In this document: piece by piece, positions 1 to 12,635 of the stretch
How positions within the stretch are numbered: position 1 is the stretch's first letter
Layout of the letters: each line of letters starts with the position of its first letter
Assembly (NCBI GenBank): GCA_028583405.1
Contig: CM053260.1
Location: forward strand, 13,848,660 to 13,912,659
Direction: 5' to 3'
DNA from: Pogonophryne albipinna
Taxonomy: Eukaryota; Chordata; Actinopteri; Perciformes; Artedidraconidae
DNA length: 64,000 bases
Notes under the pieces: generated by a model
What the model was told of the DNA's origin: nothing
Databases searched by the model: none
Seen by the model: the letters and a program-made list of their open reading frames with translations, nothing else
Made by a program: the position numbers and the translations under genes

Positions 1-1740
1 GTATCCAGCAGCTTTTTTCTGGCTGCAAGCAAACACACACATTGCGTTGTATTAGACTTGGTCAAGAGCAAAGACATGAAAAGTGTAGACAACCATTATA
101 AGTAAAAACTGATATTTTGTGTGTCTTTTGACATTTAACCTTGGTTTCCTTCTTCGGTATTCACTCGATGTGTTTGATTTGTGCTAATGTAATGGCTGAA
201 CTTTGTTCTATTTCATTACAAATGTGACGTTGACGCATACTCAACGCATTTCAAGAATTAATATTTAATTCATGAATTACTATCACAAATACAGAATGGC
301 ACTATTTCTAAAAAAAAAAAGAAATTGATAAGTCAAAAGGAGCTTCTTATTTTTTTACCATTTTAAATAAACTGGGCCTCACCAGGTAAAATGAATTACC
401 ATGGCCGTATAACCAAGTTAAAAAAGCGCCCCTTTGTTATATCAAATCTCTGACTGTAGGCTCAGTATACCAGCCTAACCCACTAAACGCACTTTGTGGT
501 GCACTTCTCTGGGTTACAAAGCCCAATTCATACCAGAGAAACACATGCTGCAGGTCAGTCACCTGACCAGCATGGTCACAGGCTTTCTGCTAAATCTACA
601 GAGGCAACACAACTATCTTAACATGTTATACTGAGCTACCATTAAAGGGCCCAAGCCTTTACTGTATTATAATCCACCAGGCACTGCACAAATTCACCAA
701 CTGAAATTATTATGAAACATGAATTGTGTGTGATAGTCAGATGAAGCTAGGATAGGTAGGCTAACTTCATCACAGTTAACTTTAAGTACAGATGCGAGTG
801 TCATTGGTGTGCTGGAGATTGCATAAAAGTACACAAAACTCATTGAAAATGCATGTACATTTAAAATAAAAACTCTGCCAACAGGCCTCATATTGGGTTT
901 TCAACACTTTCTATTAGTTGACTGTTGTTTTGAATAATTAAACTAAACAGAAATAGTGTCTCTAAATAACATGTGTAAGCATTTAGCTGCATATTATCTA
1001 TACAGTTTTCGCAGTATTGTCATATAATATGACCACATTTTGCAACAAACTACACAACACCATGCCACATATTGAAGACAGATAGTTTAACTCTGTATAC
1101 AAGTCCAGCAGATACTCCAGATAAATATGTTCATCACTTTGTTCTCTAGTTCATGGTCCTGCATTGAATACCCCACATTATCCAAAACATGAAAACACCA
1201 TGTCCAAAGTTCATTATTTTTTTTTTATTGTGACATAAAGCAGCCATGTTGACTTTGTCTTACAATTAGTTAATTGTATATGTTGCGTTTTTCAGTATTC
1301 ATTAATATTTTATAAACAACATTTACTAAAAAGGACGAAGCACTGTTCGAGTGGCGTCATTAGTCTCAAGTGTTGTTTTGATGTTGCAAGTGTTGACGCG
1401 ATCAAACAAAGCAAACACCGACCTATTATGAACCATTGTGTTAACCTGTATTTTCAACATATCGATTAAATGCACAGCTTTTTTAATAATAACTATAATT
1501 TACTCCACACAGTTTGCCATCTGTTCCTGTACACCCGTGTGTTCAGACATTAGCCCTTTAGCCTCATGCTAGCAGGCAACACCAAGTCTGACAACTCGAT
1601 GAACTGGTTATTCTGGACCCAACACGACGAGAGAGTTAATTTTAAACACTCTCCACAACATATAACAGTTAAAGTATAGGTTGTTATCCAGTACATGCGC
1701 TAACATTAGCCTACAGTTGGATACATGCAGCAGGCTAGTT
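1..1740. other. prdm2 intron, no recognisable features
   Basis: A+T-rich intronic sequence. I see no exon, RNA gene or recognisable mobile element. Short open frames here show no family signature. Confidence 0.6.
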
Positions 1741-1752
1741 AGCTAACCTGCT

Positions 1753-1896
1753 AGGCCATCATCAAGTAGAGGCTCGCCGATGGATGGCTTTCATGCTTTA
1801 GGAACTCAAGGAAGGTCACATCCTCGACAACGTCAGGACCCAGAGGAGGAGGAAAAGCTGCCGAAAAGTTGCCCAGGTGCTCGTATAACTGCTAAA
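1753..1896 (-). other. possible small exon or chance ORF inside the prdm2 intron
   Basis: After a possible acceptor (TTTTAG), the minus strand reads QLYEHLGNFSAAFPPPLGPD, then VVEDVTFLEFLKHE, ending at TAG after about 46 codons. The peptide looks protein-like, but its phase does not continue prdm2 and I do not recognise it. The surrounding 1560-2110 is relatively G+C-rich and could equally be an internal (RIZ2-type) promoter region or a retro-fragment. Confidence 0.25.
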
Positions 1897-2174
1897 ACTG
1901 TGTATTTTTTAGAAACGAGTTGGCTAATCGGTCGTTATTTAGAGCTACATTACATATAATGTCGGGTATGAAAGTAGACAGAGCCCCACACATCGCGTTA
2001 ACGTTAGCTACCACTAGCCTTCCTTCATTCGTAGCTAAGCTAGCTCGCCTGTTACAACTTCGACTGGGCTGCAAGGAAATCAAATCGTGGCTAAGTTACT
2101 GTGGCATGTGATCGGCACACACGTAGGAGGTTAATGCCGAGCTGCATCTCGGTTAGAGTAAGTAAAGGCCTCAC

Positions 2175-2301
2175 CTCGCTTCGCCTTGGGTGAGTTGTTC
2201 CTGATCAGACTGCTGGCTCTTTCTTCCTCCAGTGCAGCTGTTATCTCGGGGTTGTCTTCCACAGTGTACCACACCAGCAGCTCCTCTCCTGGCCCGATAG
2301 G
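2175..2301 (-). CDS. prdm2: prdm2 exon, end of PR domain
   Basis: Acceptor TTGTTGCAG precedes PIGPGEELLVWYTVEDNPEI, followed by TAALEEERASSL and a basic tail. GEELLVWY is the final beta-strand/hinge motif of PR domains, and the EEERAS segment matches PRDM2 specifically. The exon ends in phase 1 at CGAG|GTGAGG. Confidence 0.92.
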
Positions 2302-4772
2302 CTGCAACAATGAGAGATGAGGTCGGCCACCAATCACAGCCCGGCTTGCTGAGAGGCAAGGGGGATATTAGGGCCACTGTGCATCTTATCTGTCTAGGGG
2401 GGTATGGGGATTTGACAGTGTTTTCACCCTAGTCTGCATTGTCTATGTTTCTGCTATTCTCGTAAACGTCTAAACATTCTAAATTATGCAGAATATGTTA
2501 TATTGTGTATTCTTCGTGATGTAGCCTATGGATTTTCTACTATAGCCTATATGTTATGTAGATATGCTGTTTATGTCTATTTTATTATTTATACTTTAAT
2601 CCACTGTTTAAATATTTGAATGCCTGAACATATTGCTGCTGTAACAATATCATTTCCCAATTTGGCATGAATAAAGTATCTATCAATCTATCTATATTAT
2701 ATAATGGTGCTCGTATTTTTTTTGATGGCACGTTAATTATAAAAAAAGGGATTAGACAACCGTAACTGCATTAACCACTTTTAAATTTGCATTAATATTA
2801 TTAGGTGTTAAACTGCATACAACACATCACAGGTAGTAACTATAACCATTCTTAAATGTACTTTTAACATAGAATGAACTGATGATCAATCATGTTTACT
2901 GATTAATAGTCATGTTAATGCTCAAATTATCATCGAGATCCATAACATTAATTGACAAATTATTTACTATCCAAATAATGTCTATAGATGCTTTACAAAC
3001 TATTTATCAAGCATTTACCAAGGTATTTTAAACACAATTGCAACTTCATAACGGCCATCCAAATAATGTTTATATATGGTTTAAAAACCACTTATTAACC
3101 ACTGACACATTATCATCCAAATATGTAATGTTTATATGCGTTATATATCCTATTATAGTACTTCTAATATTTGAATAAGTAAATTATTAGGGAGAGAAAT
3201 GTGTCATGATTTATGAGATGGAAAAAAATGCTATAGGGTGTAATGCAATTTTTTTAAATTACTTAGATCACAATAACAATCCAAACCAAGAATATTTTTC
3301 CTCCATCTGCGTATCCATTATATAATCCTCAATATGGCCCTGGTTGTAGGACCAGTAGGCTGTACAGTATGGATGTCTTTTTCACCCACCCTCAAAACTT
3401 TGTAGTAAATGGCTCTGTTGATCTCCAGAGGGAAAAGATTCTGCTCTTCAGTGGAGCGAGCCCAGTTGACGTATCGCAGCCAGTTCCCCTTCATGGGGTC
3501 TGTGGCATCAACACACATCCATCCTCGTGCTGGGAAATAAACCTACAGGACATAGATACACAAACAATTTGATATAGCTCTGCAAAGACCTGGGTAGGAG
3601 GGATGTCATAGCAATGTAAGAACCAAGGGTTTCTTCAAGTTCCTTCAAAACATTAGTTCAAACTTTATTTGTTTGTATTAATTCATCATTCAGCGTTTAC
3701 AAGTAACAAAAGTATGTAAGAATGTAGTTGGGCTCGTTTTAGCTACGCAGTGACTACGTACATAACAGTGTAGGAGAGTTTTTGGGAACGAAGCCAACAG
3801 AACAGCCTGTAACATACCTCCCACATGTATACATTACTGGTCACCTGGGACCTTTTTTTCTTCTCTCCGACAAATGGGCCAAACTTCTTTCCTTTAGGGA
3901 TCGCCCGAGTGGCCCAGACACCTGAAAATAAGAATAAAGAAACAATTTAGATTTTTATATATTGCTAAAGCACATGATACATTATGTTGACATTTAATCA
4001 GTGTATGTACACATTAAGAGAGTGATTTAAGACTTAAGTAGAAATAAATGGATCTCCAGGATTGGCAGGATAAAGTTTATGAAAACTAAAGACTAGAAAC
4101 CCTACATTTAAATAATGTACTTAATGTTTGACAGGAGATGAAGGTGAAGAGTTTTTGTTTTTCAAGGTTTTGACAATGATGGAAACAAACTCATTTAATG
4201 TCACCACATACTTTTTCTCAACTGGGTATATTGTGTTAAAAATCATATGTAATGAATATATTTGGGCTTATGTCATTTATTATGTTTAACTTTCTGGCTT
4301 ATATCACTTGGCAAATAGTTTTAACAAAGTGTTTGTTACTTTTGTTTTTGCATGTGTGGCCTAACACGGCCTGGCCTGCTGTTTACCAGGATTTAAGAGT
4401 AATATATCCAAATATGCTCCCTAAAGTGTGTCTGAAAATACTAAAAGCCTTTTGACAGAACTAACATTCAAATTGACTTTTCTTTACACTCTCTCCATAT
4501 GTGTAAAAAGTTCATCATCATCCTCCTTTCCCGACACAGTCTGGTCTCACTGTTTCACTCATCTGCTGCTGGAAGTTATTTTCAAAGTTGTACATCATTG
4601 AAATGCAGATGCACATCAACATTTTGATAAAACGGTTGTTAGAGTTGTTGTACTCACCGACACGGCTTGGATTTATAGCGGAAGGCCCCAGATGCAAGCA
4701 GTCAGGTAAACCCTTCCACACATGAGCTGGAATTGTATCCCGACTTTCCACCGCCCCTCCAGTACAAGCCAT
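2175..4772 (-). CDS. prdm2: prdm2 (RIZ1) 5' coding part, PR/SET domain, partial gene
   Basis: Four minus-strand exons join in frame: 4772-4658, 3921-3818, 3542-3390 and 2301-2175. They encode the N-terminus and complete PR (SET-related) domain of PRDM2/RIZ1, a nuclear zinc-finger protein whose PR domain is a histone H3K9 methyltransferase and tumour-suppressor module. Diagnostic stretches are VWATRAIPKGKKFGPFVGEK, WMCVDATDP, GNWLRYVNWA, EEQNLFPLEINRAIYYK and GEELLVWY, which I recognise from mammalian RIZ1. Splice sites are canonical and phases agree (115, 104, 153 and 127 nt). The gene runs off the left edge: the large acidic/zinc-finger exon is not in this window, and positions 1-2174 are intron. 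The product would be nuclear. The mammalian gene also makes RIZ2 from an internal promoter downstream of these exons. Confidence 0.93.
2480..2700 (+). repeat. LINE 3' end fragment with short tandem tail
   Basis: The segment ends in AATAAAG-TATCTATCAATC followed by repeats of ATCT. A T-rich 3'UTR followed by ATAAAG plus a 4-5 bp tandem tail is typical of LINE-2/Rex1-type 3' ends in fish. No coding part remains. Confidence 0.5.
3390..3542 (-). CDS. prdm2: prdm2 exon, central PR domain
   Basis: The exon has 51 codons, beginning VYFPARGWMCVDATDPMKGN and ending AIYYKVLR. It carries the conserved NWLRYVN and EEQNL PR-domain signatures. The donor is GAGG|GTGGGT and the phase is 0 at both ends. Confidence 0.92.
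3818..3921 (-). CDS. prdm2: prdm2 exon, first PR-domain exon
   Basis: The exon lies between acceptor TTTTCAG|GT and donor GAG|GTATGT. Translation continues the previous exon as GVWATRAIPKGKKFGPFVG, then EKKKRSQVTSNVYMWE. This is the beginning of the PR/SET fold and very close to mammalian PRDM2. It is 104 nt, phase 1 to 0. Confidence 0.9.
4658..4772 (-). CDS. prdm2: prdm2 exon with start codon
   Basis: The exon starts at ATG (4772-4770) and reads MACTGGAVESRDTIPAHVWK, then GLPDCLHLGPSAINPSRV. This corresponds to the mammalian N-terminus just ahead of the PR domain (PEHVLRGLPEEV-like). It ends in phase 1 at a strong donor, GTCG|GTGAGT. The open frame continues upstream only into non-conserved sequence, which supports this ATG. 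Confidence 0.88.
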
Positions 4773-6348
4773 GGTCTGCACTGCCCACAAGAATGGTATG
4801 TTAATAAACGCTTTGCATCATAGATGATAATCTAATTTTATAGAATACAACAGGTAGATAGTCTTACTGGAGTGTCATCACATAAACTGTAAGAATAGTG
4901 TAAAGTTAGCGGTTAAAAGAGCAACAATGTTGAATTCATGCTATCAAATTGTATGTATTACAAAGGTGTATAACTGTAACCCTGTAAAGGCAAGCTAAAA
5001 GTAAAAAACACTGAAAGCATAATTCACTGAAACATAAATGACACCAGAACAATATTTACTTTAACTTATTTTCATATAAGACCTGAGAGCTGGTGCAACA
5101 AACTGTAATGAGAGTTTTGGGAGGCTTTTTGGAACCACCACTTATTGATTATGTTGATTATGGATTCATCTTTAAAGTCATTTAAAAAGTAAAGTACATT
5201 TTTTTTAAAAGGCAGAAAAATCAATTTTCAACTTATCAAATGCGGACATTTCCCTCTTTTCTCACATAATGTCTCCAAAATGCCTTTTTTCCCAGAAAGC
5301 CCAAAAAACAAGAGGAGCTCAGCATCAGTTAGAAAGGGCTTAACATCATGATATCTTCAATAAAGCTGACAGCCGTCAAGATCTTTTAGATTTCTGCCTA
5401 ATGCATTTTGTAGAATTCGCTGTATGAAATGTTTTTTTTTTAGTGCAATTTAGTTTGAATTGATGTCTTTCTTTATTAAAGGATTCTTCTTTTTTAATAA
5501 GTGATAGACTTTCAATTTACCCTGTCACTGGCAAGTAAATGGCTAAACAACTACCTGATTATCAGAAGATTCAATACATCTTGAAACTCTTAGTACATTT
5601 AGAAATACTCTTACTCTAATTGAAATACTAATGTTTCAAATGTTTCCACCTGCTCTACTTTAGTTACTTGATTTTGGTACCAAATGCCAGGAAATTAAGC
5701 CAATTGTTCAGAAAGCCAATTGTTCAGGAGCACAATAAACTGGTCCATGTGTTGAGGGGCTGGGCTCAAACATCACATTGAATTCATGAATAAAAACAAT
5801 ATTCCACATACTTAAACAGCTTAGTTTGACTTTAGAAACATAACTACTGATGTGAAATGATCTTAAAGAGCAAATAAAGCTGAGTAATCTAAGACAATAA
5901 ACCTTATTGTCTTAGAATCGTGGTGCTCGAGTTTATGTAGGGCTATCTAACGCCCTCTTTAAACAAAGACAATAATGCATGGACTTTTTACTGACCAGTT
6001 CATTTAAGTTCATTAGATGTGTCTCTCTATACTCCACTGTTCCTGGAGTTGTGATGAGACATTTTTAAATCCCTCCAAGCTAAAGTTCAAGGAACAAATG
6101 GAAAGATGTCGGTGTGAGCGTAAAGCAGATTTTAAAGGGTTTTGCCTCCGTGCATCAGAAAAAGTTGACTAAAACCTAAAAATGACCGGGTTTGTAAACC
6201 GTGCAGCGCCTGGAGGATGCAGTTTATTGTAACCGGCCTTCCCTCTCTTTCTCCTTCCCGAGGCTGGCCGGAGTACGGGCTTTTTTCTCGCTAAATGTTG
6301 CCTGTCGGAGGTTTTTTGCGGGATTAGGCTGTTCACACGCACACTTAC
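4773..6348. other. prdm2 first intron
   Basis: The interval between the untranslated first exon and the ATG exon is A+T-rich. I see no additional exon or recognisable mobile element. Confidence 0.55.
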
Positions 6349-6430
6349 CTGCTTTAAGTAACCGGGGGCTTGTGATTTTTGTGCTCTACCTGCTTTCAAT
6401 CTGCTGAAAATGGCGGATGGAGGCATGAGT
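6349..6430 (-). promoter_or_regulatory. prdm2: prdm2 untranslated first exon and core promoter with YY1-type site
   Basis: On the minus strand, a sequence beginning near CCGCCATTTTCAG runs into AAAGCAG|GTAAGTG, a near-perfect splice donor at 6348/6347. It lies about 1.6 kb upstream of the ATG exon. On the plus strand the start region reads AAAATGGCGG, the classic YY1 site often found just downstream of housekeeping transcription starts. Surrounding sequence (6200-6430) is more G+C-rich than its flanks. The exact start site is inferred. Confidence 0.6.
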
Positions 6431-8470
6431 CGAAAGCATCTTCTGCAACTCGGATCGTACTGTGGTTGGGGAGAGGCAGCCTGTCAGAGCAGCTCTCACA
6501 GCGATGGGGCAATAATGTTCAGCCAGCAGAGGGTTTTGTAGACGACAAGGCTCCCTGGTGTCCTCTCCTGCAGGCAGTGGCTCCAGCCCTGTCCACAATG
6601 CAGCCTGAACGTGAAACCATGCCAATTAAGTACCTTGCTTAGATTCATCTGTGAGCATAATGGGCCTGAGGGCTGCTGCCATCTGTGCATCTAGTTGAGA
6701 CGAAGTCAATAAAAGCTGGCAAATTCATGCTGGAAAGTGTTATTTGGTTCTAAACTTTAATATTTGTATTTAAACTAAGTCCTTTACCTACAGCTATGTG
6801 TTGCTGTATTTTTTATTATTGGTGAATTCTTTGCCATCACATTTTTTAAATCTTCTTTTTATCAAACGACTCCTGACTAAAAGTGAGTAAGCTAATTTAT
6901 TAATAGAAATAAATGACTGGATTGTCTGAAAATATGCTGCATAAACACTGTTTCGGTATGATTCAATTCAATATAATTGGAATTCCATTCATCGTATTTT
7001 TTTTAAATGCCCTATAGTACTAATTGATTTCAAGGGTACATATATTATAACCAACTATATGACAATTAAAACACTTTGGTACAGTCTGTTGAAGTGAAAA
7101 ATATATGACACACTACATTTTAAATGTGGGATAACACAAAACATGCATCTACCTTCACATAAGTCTTTGCAATACATTTTCACTTCAGTTTCTGATTACT
7201 GTTGAAGAGAGGTGATTTAACTGTATTTGACATTATTAGAGGATGTAGTTGTGTTGAGGTGCTGTTGAACTGTATTGTGTCATACAGAGAGGTGTTTCTA
7301 TTATTTAGCCCACACTCATTGATATAAATGTGATGATGAAAATGCAATAGTGGCCTATCATGCATTTAGTTTTGCTTATGTGTGCTTTGTCTAACCTTCA
7401 GATTCAATTAAGGTCAAGAAAATCTTCATGAGTTAAAGTTAATTTATTTTATTGGAGCTATTATGGCTATATTCTTATAGCTTGGAGAAAGAGTGGTTCT
7501 TTTTAGAGGAACCACTGATGGTGACTGATGGCTTGTCACATTTACTCCAGAAATTGTTTGTTTCTTCCCCCTTTCTTTGTTCTACTTTACATCTTCTTGA
7601 GATGTGATGTTACGGTAGCCTAGTTTTGGTTGATCATATAAATACACAACAAATTAAAGTCCCCCAGAGAAGTTTAAGAGAGGATGTGCCAGCTGCCGTG
7701 ATGCATATAGCAACAGTTGCAAAATATTCGATGGTATGAAATGCACACTCTGTTCCTGATATATCATCACATTTTCCAACATAGCCTCAAAATAGAAAAA
7801 CTAGAAATAAATCTAGTTGCTCTTGTTACGTGGACAATAAAAGCAGCTCAAGCTAAACAAAATGACATGCATGTATATGACCTCAGTTGATACCTGGATA
7901 ATGTTCAGCAGCATTCTGTTCCTGTTTGGACATGTTGTAATTTCAGTGGTCACATTGTGTCTCAGAGGGCATGCTAGGTCATCCTGACTGTTCTCTCTAC
8001 AGGGGACGGCTGTGGCCACTAGAGGCTGCTGTGCAACCACAAACAGCCTGTGTCTTCTTTAGATGGAAGTCTGTGCCTGGAGGTTTGTAGTCAGAACGGT
8101 CAGAACAGGACTGATACAAAAATAATTAATCTGTCAGCAGCGTTACCAGCAACAGTTCTGAGTTTGAACAATACATGTTTGATTGTGACAAAACATAAAA
8201 CCTTGTCTGCATGGTGAACGTCATCAAGCAATGTGGTTGCTGGTTGTGTGTTCTGACAGAACATGTTATTGTGGACAAAATAAAACATTAAACATTCCTC
8301 TTGTAAGAGGTTACGAAATAATCTGTGTACTTCTTAAGGCGGGATCTCTTGCTACATTACTATCTGCAAGTCTGACATTGTGTACACTAGTGGGTACTCA
8401 CGGTTTGAATATTAATTACATCTCATGTTTGAAGTTTTTCATTATTTTATTTGTTCCAATATATCATAGC
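6431..8470. other. intergenic region upstream of prdm2
   Basis: I find no convincing exon, RNA gene or complete transposon. Open frames are short and lack family motifs. The part next to 6431 may contain distal promoter sequence of prdm2. Confidence 0.5.
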
Positions 8471-8479
8471 AATGTTCTC

Positions 8480-9493
8480 TCACTGCGGATCTTTTGCGTT
8501 CTTCAACTGCTCTTTTGTCCATAACCTCATATGTAAAAAATGTCTCAAACAGATGTACTGACCCCCTTTTTCACAAGCTTTCACCTTTATTGCTCAAACA
8601 ATGCCAGATTCCTCCACCCCTGCTCCACCCTGCTGACCTTCACATGTCCATCAGGCTGACAGCTGCCTCAGGTCCTCCTCAATCCTGTAACTCCTCACTT
8701 CCCCCTTTGAGGATGCCCATCAGCTATTACTGCTCATTCCTTTCTTTTAATGACTTTGAGAGAGTAATACATTGTTGTATATCCACTAAACTGGATTACT
8801 GCAATGCTCTGTACATTGAAGTAAGCAAGGCTTCCCTGTCTCGCTACAGCTGGTCCAGAATGCTGCTGCACGCCTCCTTACAAGGACAGGCAGGGGTGAA
8901 TATATTACGCCTGTACTCGTCTCTTTACATTGGCTACCAGTCAATTTTAGAATACAATTTAAAATGTTACTGTTTGCATACAAAGCCCTAAACGGTTTAG
9001 CCCCACCGTACCTGGCAGATCTTTTAAAACCATACACACCCACACGGTCACTGAGGTCTGCTGACAGACTCCTTCTGGTCGTCCCTAAATCGAGGTTAAA
9101 GCAGCGAGGACATGAGCCTTTGCTGTTGCAGCTCCAAAGTTATGGAACGAATTACCCCTCCAGGTTAGACTTGCTCCAACTCTGCCTGTTTTTAAATCTC
9201 GTTTAAAAACACATTTCTTTTCCCTTGCATTTACAGACCAGGTGACACTTGTGCTGTTACATTTGGGGTTTTATCTTACTAGTGTTTTGTATTGTTTTTA
9301 CGTCATGTATGAGAGTTTTTCAGTCTGTGGCTTCTGATCTGGTTTAATTGTCTCGTGTTTTACATTTGTTTCATGTCCTGTCTGTTTTTTATGTATTTAT
9401 GCTATGTTTTTATACAGTTGTTGATGTACAGCACTTTGTTCAACTCTGTTGTTTTTAAATGTGCTATAGAAATAAAGTGGATTGGATTGGATT
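8480..9493 (+). mobile_element. degenerate LINE-2-like retrotransposon, 3' part
   Basis: Remnants of the reverse transcriptase C-terminal region occur in shifting frames. Near 8790 the frame reads STKLDYCNALY (consensus-like LDYCNALYxG). From 8964 it reads LLFAYKALNGLAPPYLADLL and then a SLRSADRLLLVVP motif, both typical of L2-clade ORF2 ends. The 3' end is ATAAAGTGGATTGGATTGGA, the short-repeat tail of L2. Frameshifts and a missing 5' half make it inactive. Confidence 0.8.
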
Positions 9494-10646
9494 CCTTCAA
9501 GTATGTCTTGAGAAAATATTCAGAAACCTGACTTCAACTCAAAGTTATATTATCCTTTAAATAAAGTGGATATGTTCCTTTGGTACACTACTAAATCCCC
9601 TCCTTTTTATAAAATCACAAAAGGAATCACTGTCCAATAAAAACAAGGTGTTTGTACTAAAACAGAACAGAGCTTTGTGGATGAACATTTTATTTAGCTA
9701 ACGTTGCTACTCATATGAGCAGAGTTAGATAAATAAGCTTGTTCTAACTCATATTCCAAGATTCTTTGAATCTTGAATATTAGCTTTTAATAAACAATTA
9801 TTTAAAAAAACCTTCAGTCTGTTTTCAGCACGACTTATTTGTATGAAAGAACTTAAGTAATGAACGTGGATGATGATCTAAAAAGAGACCAAGAGTATCA
9901 AAGGTACATCAAATTCAACCTAAATATTACTTAATACTTAAATTAGGTATTTTAGCACTGAAGAACAAAAGAGACTGAGACTGGCATTCATGACAAGGAC
10001 ATTTCATTCAGATTTTCACAGAGAATCATGTTTGTAGGCAAAAATATAAAACAAATAATAATAATAATAATAGGGCTATTCTTGTCCATTCAAAAAATAG
10101 ATTATTTGTATAATGTTCACATAGCAAATATGTTAGATTTTAAATATACATTTGACTTGTGATTTAAAGTTTTACCAGCCAATGCTTCAAGTTAAATGTG
10201 TCATGCTGTGATGGTAATCTTCTCAACATTATTCTATTCAAGTCTTTTAGATTTGTAAATCTGCATTTATTTCACACTATATTTTAAAATTAAGAGATTA
10301 AAAGTGGACCAGAATGACAGCAGCATACTGTACTGGGGTGCAGTTTTAATATAGGACACTGTTTAAAGGTTTCATTTGGAACACCATGTACCCTTCACCA
10401 TCCTAAATATATTTACTGTGTGCAGGACGAGCCGGGGACATATAGCTGGTGCTACAGCATGCCAACGTGTGATAGATATCATGCTGCTTGACAGCACATG
10501 GAAAGTGATAGGCCTTCTTGGCTCTTCAACAGCATGAAGGAGCATGTGGTGAATGTATGTATGAGCCATATGGCCAGTGAAAATGTACTTCTTGTATGTA
10601 AAGAACATTTTGTGATTAACTGCCGGACTGTTTTTGATTGAATCAC
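9494..10646. other. intergenic, no recognisable feature
   Basis: A+T-rich sequence with a short (AAT)n run near 10050. No exon or complete mobile element is recognised. Confidence 0.5.
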
Positions 10647-10650
10647 TTAA

Positions 10651-11777
10651 AGGGGGGGTAGGTAAGTTTCAGAAACCGGCTCGAGTGCACTAAAATTTGA
10701 AAGTACACAGCCGAAAAGAATCCGCCCCTTCCTTCAGACTTCCTTACAGAGCACCTCCTCCAACACACATGAACGCGCACATGACTTAGGTTGGCTATAT
10801 AGTTCAGGGGAATTGTAAACCATACAAAACCTGTCCAAGAGAAAAAGAGCGACCACGGCGTCAGATTTCAACTCGGTGTGTATGGGGGTTATTCCCTATC
10901 TTTATTCAAGAGCGTGGTATTTACATTTGAGAGCATACTTTATTGATTTCCTTCACTCAAACCCTGTCATCGCACCAAAGACAAACCAAAGAGTAACCGC
11001 CCTTACGGGACGCTGTAATAAGTAAAACGAACGCACCCGCAAGGACACCTGGCCTCCTATTGGTTGAGGGATTTTGACAGGATTGTTGCACAAAAGTTTC
11101 GAGCGCGCAGAGAATAAATCTGAGAGCAGAAAAAATCCGTAAGCAGCAATATATCTGAGTGCAAGCGTACAGTTTGAGCAGAAGCAGAGCAAAGTGCAAG
11201 CAGGCACTATTTGAGTGCGAGGACAGGGTTTGAGGGAAATAAATACATAAAGTATGCTCTCAAATTTAAATACCACGCTCTTGAATAAAGATAGGGAATA
11301 ACCCCCATAGGTGTGTTCCATCAGTAGTCGCCATCGTTGAAAAGCAACTCCGATATTGACTCTGGTTTGAATTCTCCTAGTTTCCACTTTGTTTTTGTTC
11401 CTAATTTGCTCCGTTACATTATTTCTTTTGCCACCAGTAGACGATGTTGAACCTAACTCTGCCATGGTGAAAGTGGCCGCCTGTTGCTGGCGAGTCATTG
11501 AAGTACTGCTGCAATGCACGCCCAATGACGGCACGCCCAATGAGGGCACGAGATACATTTGTGCGTGCACGAGATGGAAGGCTGACAGACAGGACGGCAA
11601 TCCAATCCGTTTAGCCGTACTTTTTACAGTATTACGGCTTCCACAGATGAATTTTTTTTATGGATTTTTTGTCAAAGCACTTAAGATATGCATTGCTATC
11701 GGGATGTTAAGAGCATTCCATGGAATATAACAAAAAGTGTATCTCGAGCCGGTTTCTCAAACTTACCTACCCCCCCT
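10651..11777. mobile_element. TTAA-flanked MITE, copy 1, with nested element
   Basis: Terminal inverted repeats AGGGGGGGTAGGTAAGTTT, continuing to CCGGCTCGAG with one mismatch, bound a 1127 bp element. It is flanked on both sides by TTAA (10647-10650 and 11778-11781), the target duplication of piggyBac-type transposases. The long minus-strand open frames inside lack any transposase motif, so it is non-autonomous. It is about 97-98% identical by eye to the copy at 37216-38364, but lacks one arm of a hairpin near 11607. Confidence 0.82.
10881..11309. mobile_element. 429 bp inverted-repeat element nested inside the MITE
   Basis: It begins TATGGGGGTTATTCCCTATC and ends in the reverse complement. 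The inverted repeats extend roughly 85-90 bp each, with small gaps. A 6 bp direct repeat GGTGTG flanks it (10875-10880 and 11310-11315), suggesting insertion into the outer MITE before the MITE spread. The same nested unit sits at 37446-37874 and in its mirror copy. Confidence 0.65.
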
Positions 11778-11781
11778 TTAA

Positions 11782-12480
11782 CAACTAATATATTGACTAT
11801 ACCCACACTGACCTTTATTTTAAAATGAATGTTCCACTATCTAAAAAGCTCAACAAGTAAAGTTACAAGTGCATTACAGTTTTCATCATCCATAAAAAGT
11901 TCAAAATAACAACTTGACCTCTCAACTCATTACACATCACATGTTATCACATCTTAAGTAGCTAATAATCTACTAAAAACAGCCATTTAGTTAAAAAAAA
12001 AAAGGGCAAGACACAGTTCTACAGTATGATCCTTGTACTTGGCTTGAGTATTTCCATTTTGCTACAAAACTGTGGCAACATGTTGATGTTTTCTTCTCAC
12101 TGCTTTAGTTAACACCTGAGCTGTAGTAACTAACAACAAATAGGAAAACACTGTATACAAATTAATGTTATTGGAGCCATTCTGCTGCCAAATGAATACA
12201 ACCACCTTCATTATATCTTGCTGACATACTCCCACATCTTTACCTTTTAAGTCAAATGTGAACAGGTCTTTGTCTGGTAGAGTATTATTGAAGTATATGT
12301 TTTTCAGTAGACAATCTTGATTCCACCTCCACTTCTAGTTTCCATTTTATGGCGGCTTTCTGGCTGTCCAAACCATGTATAAACTGGAAACATTCTTAAG
12401 CCACGCAATCCAATGCAGAGAAACTTGTTCGGCTCAGTGCTTCAGTTGCTCCATATTATCAAACAGCTTCTTTCATTTGT
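11782..12480. other. intergenic or 3' flank of the acidic membrane protein gene
   Basis: No recognisable exon or element. It lies downstream of the acidic membrane protein gene, whose possible polyadenylation signal (AATAAA on the minus strand) is near 12490. Confidence 0.45.
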
Positions 12481-12635
12481 TAATATTCACTTTATTCCAG
12501 TGTCCTAAAAACAGGAGAAATAATTGTAAGTGCAAGTTTAAAGGTAGAGTTGTTGAACAAGCTATCACAAATGAATACCAATCATGTGTTATGCACTGAG
12601 GCTAATTTAACATGGACACTGTCTGATGTACTCAC

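Noticed and set aside
10953..11730. 215- and 113-codon frames inside the TTAA MITE
   Set aside because: They overlap on opposite strands, show no transposase motif, and change length between copies through small indels.
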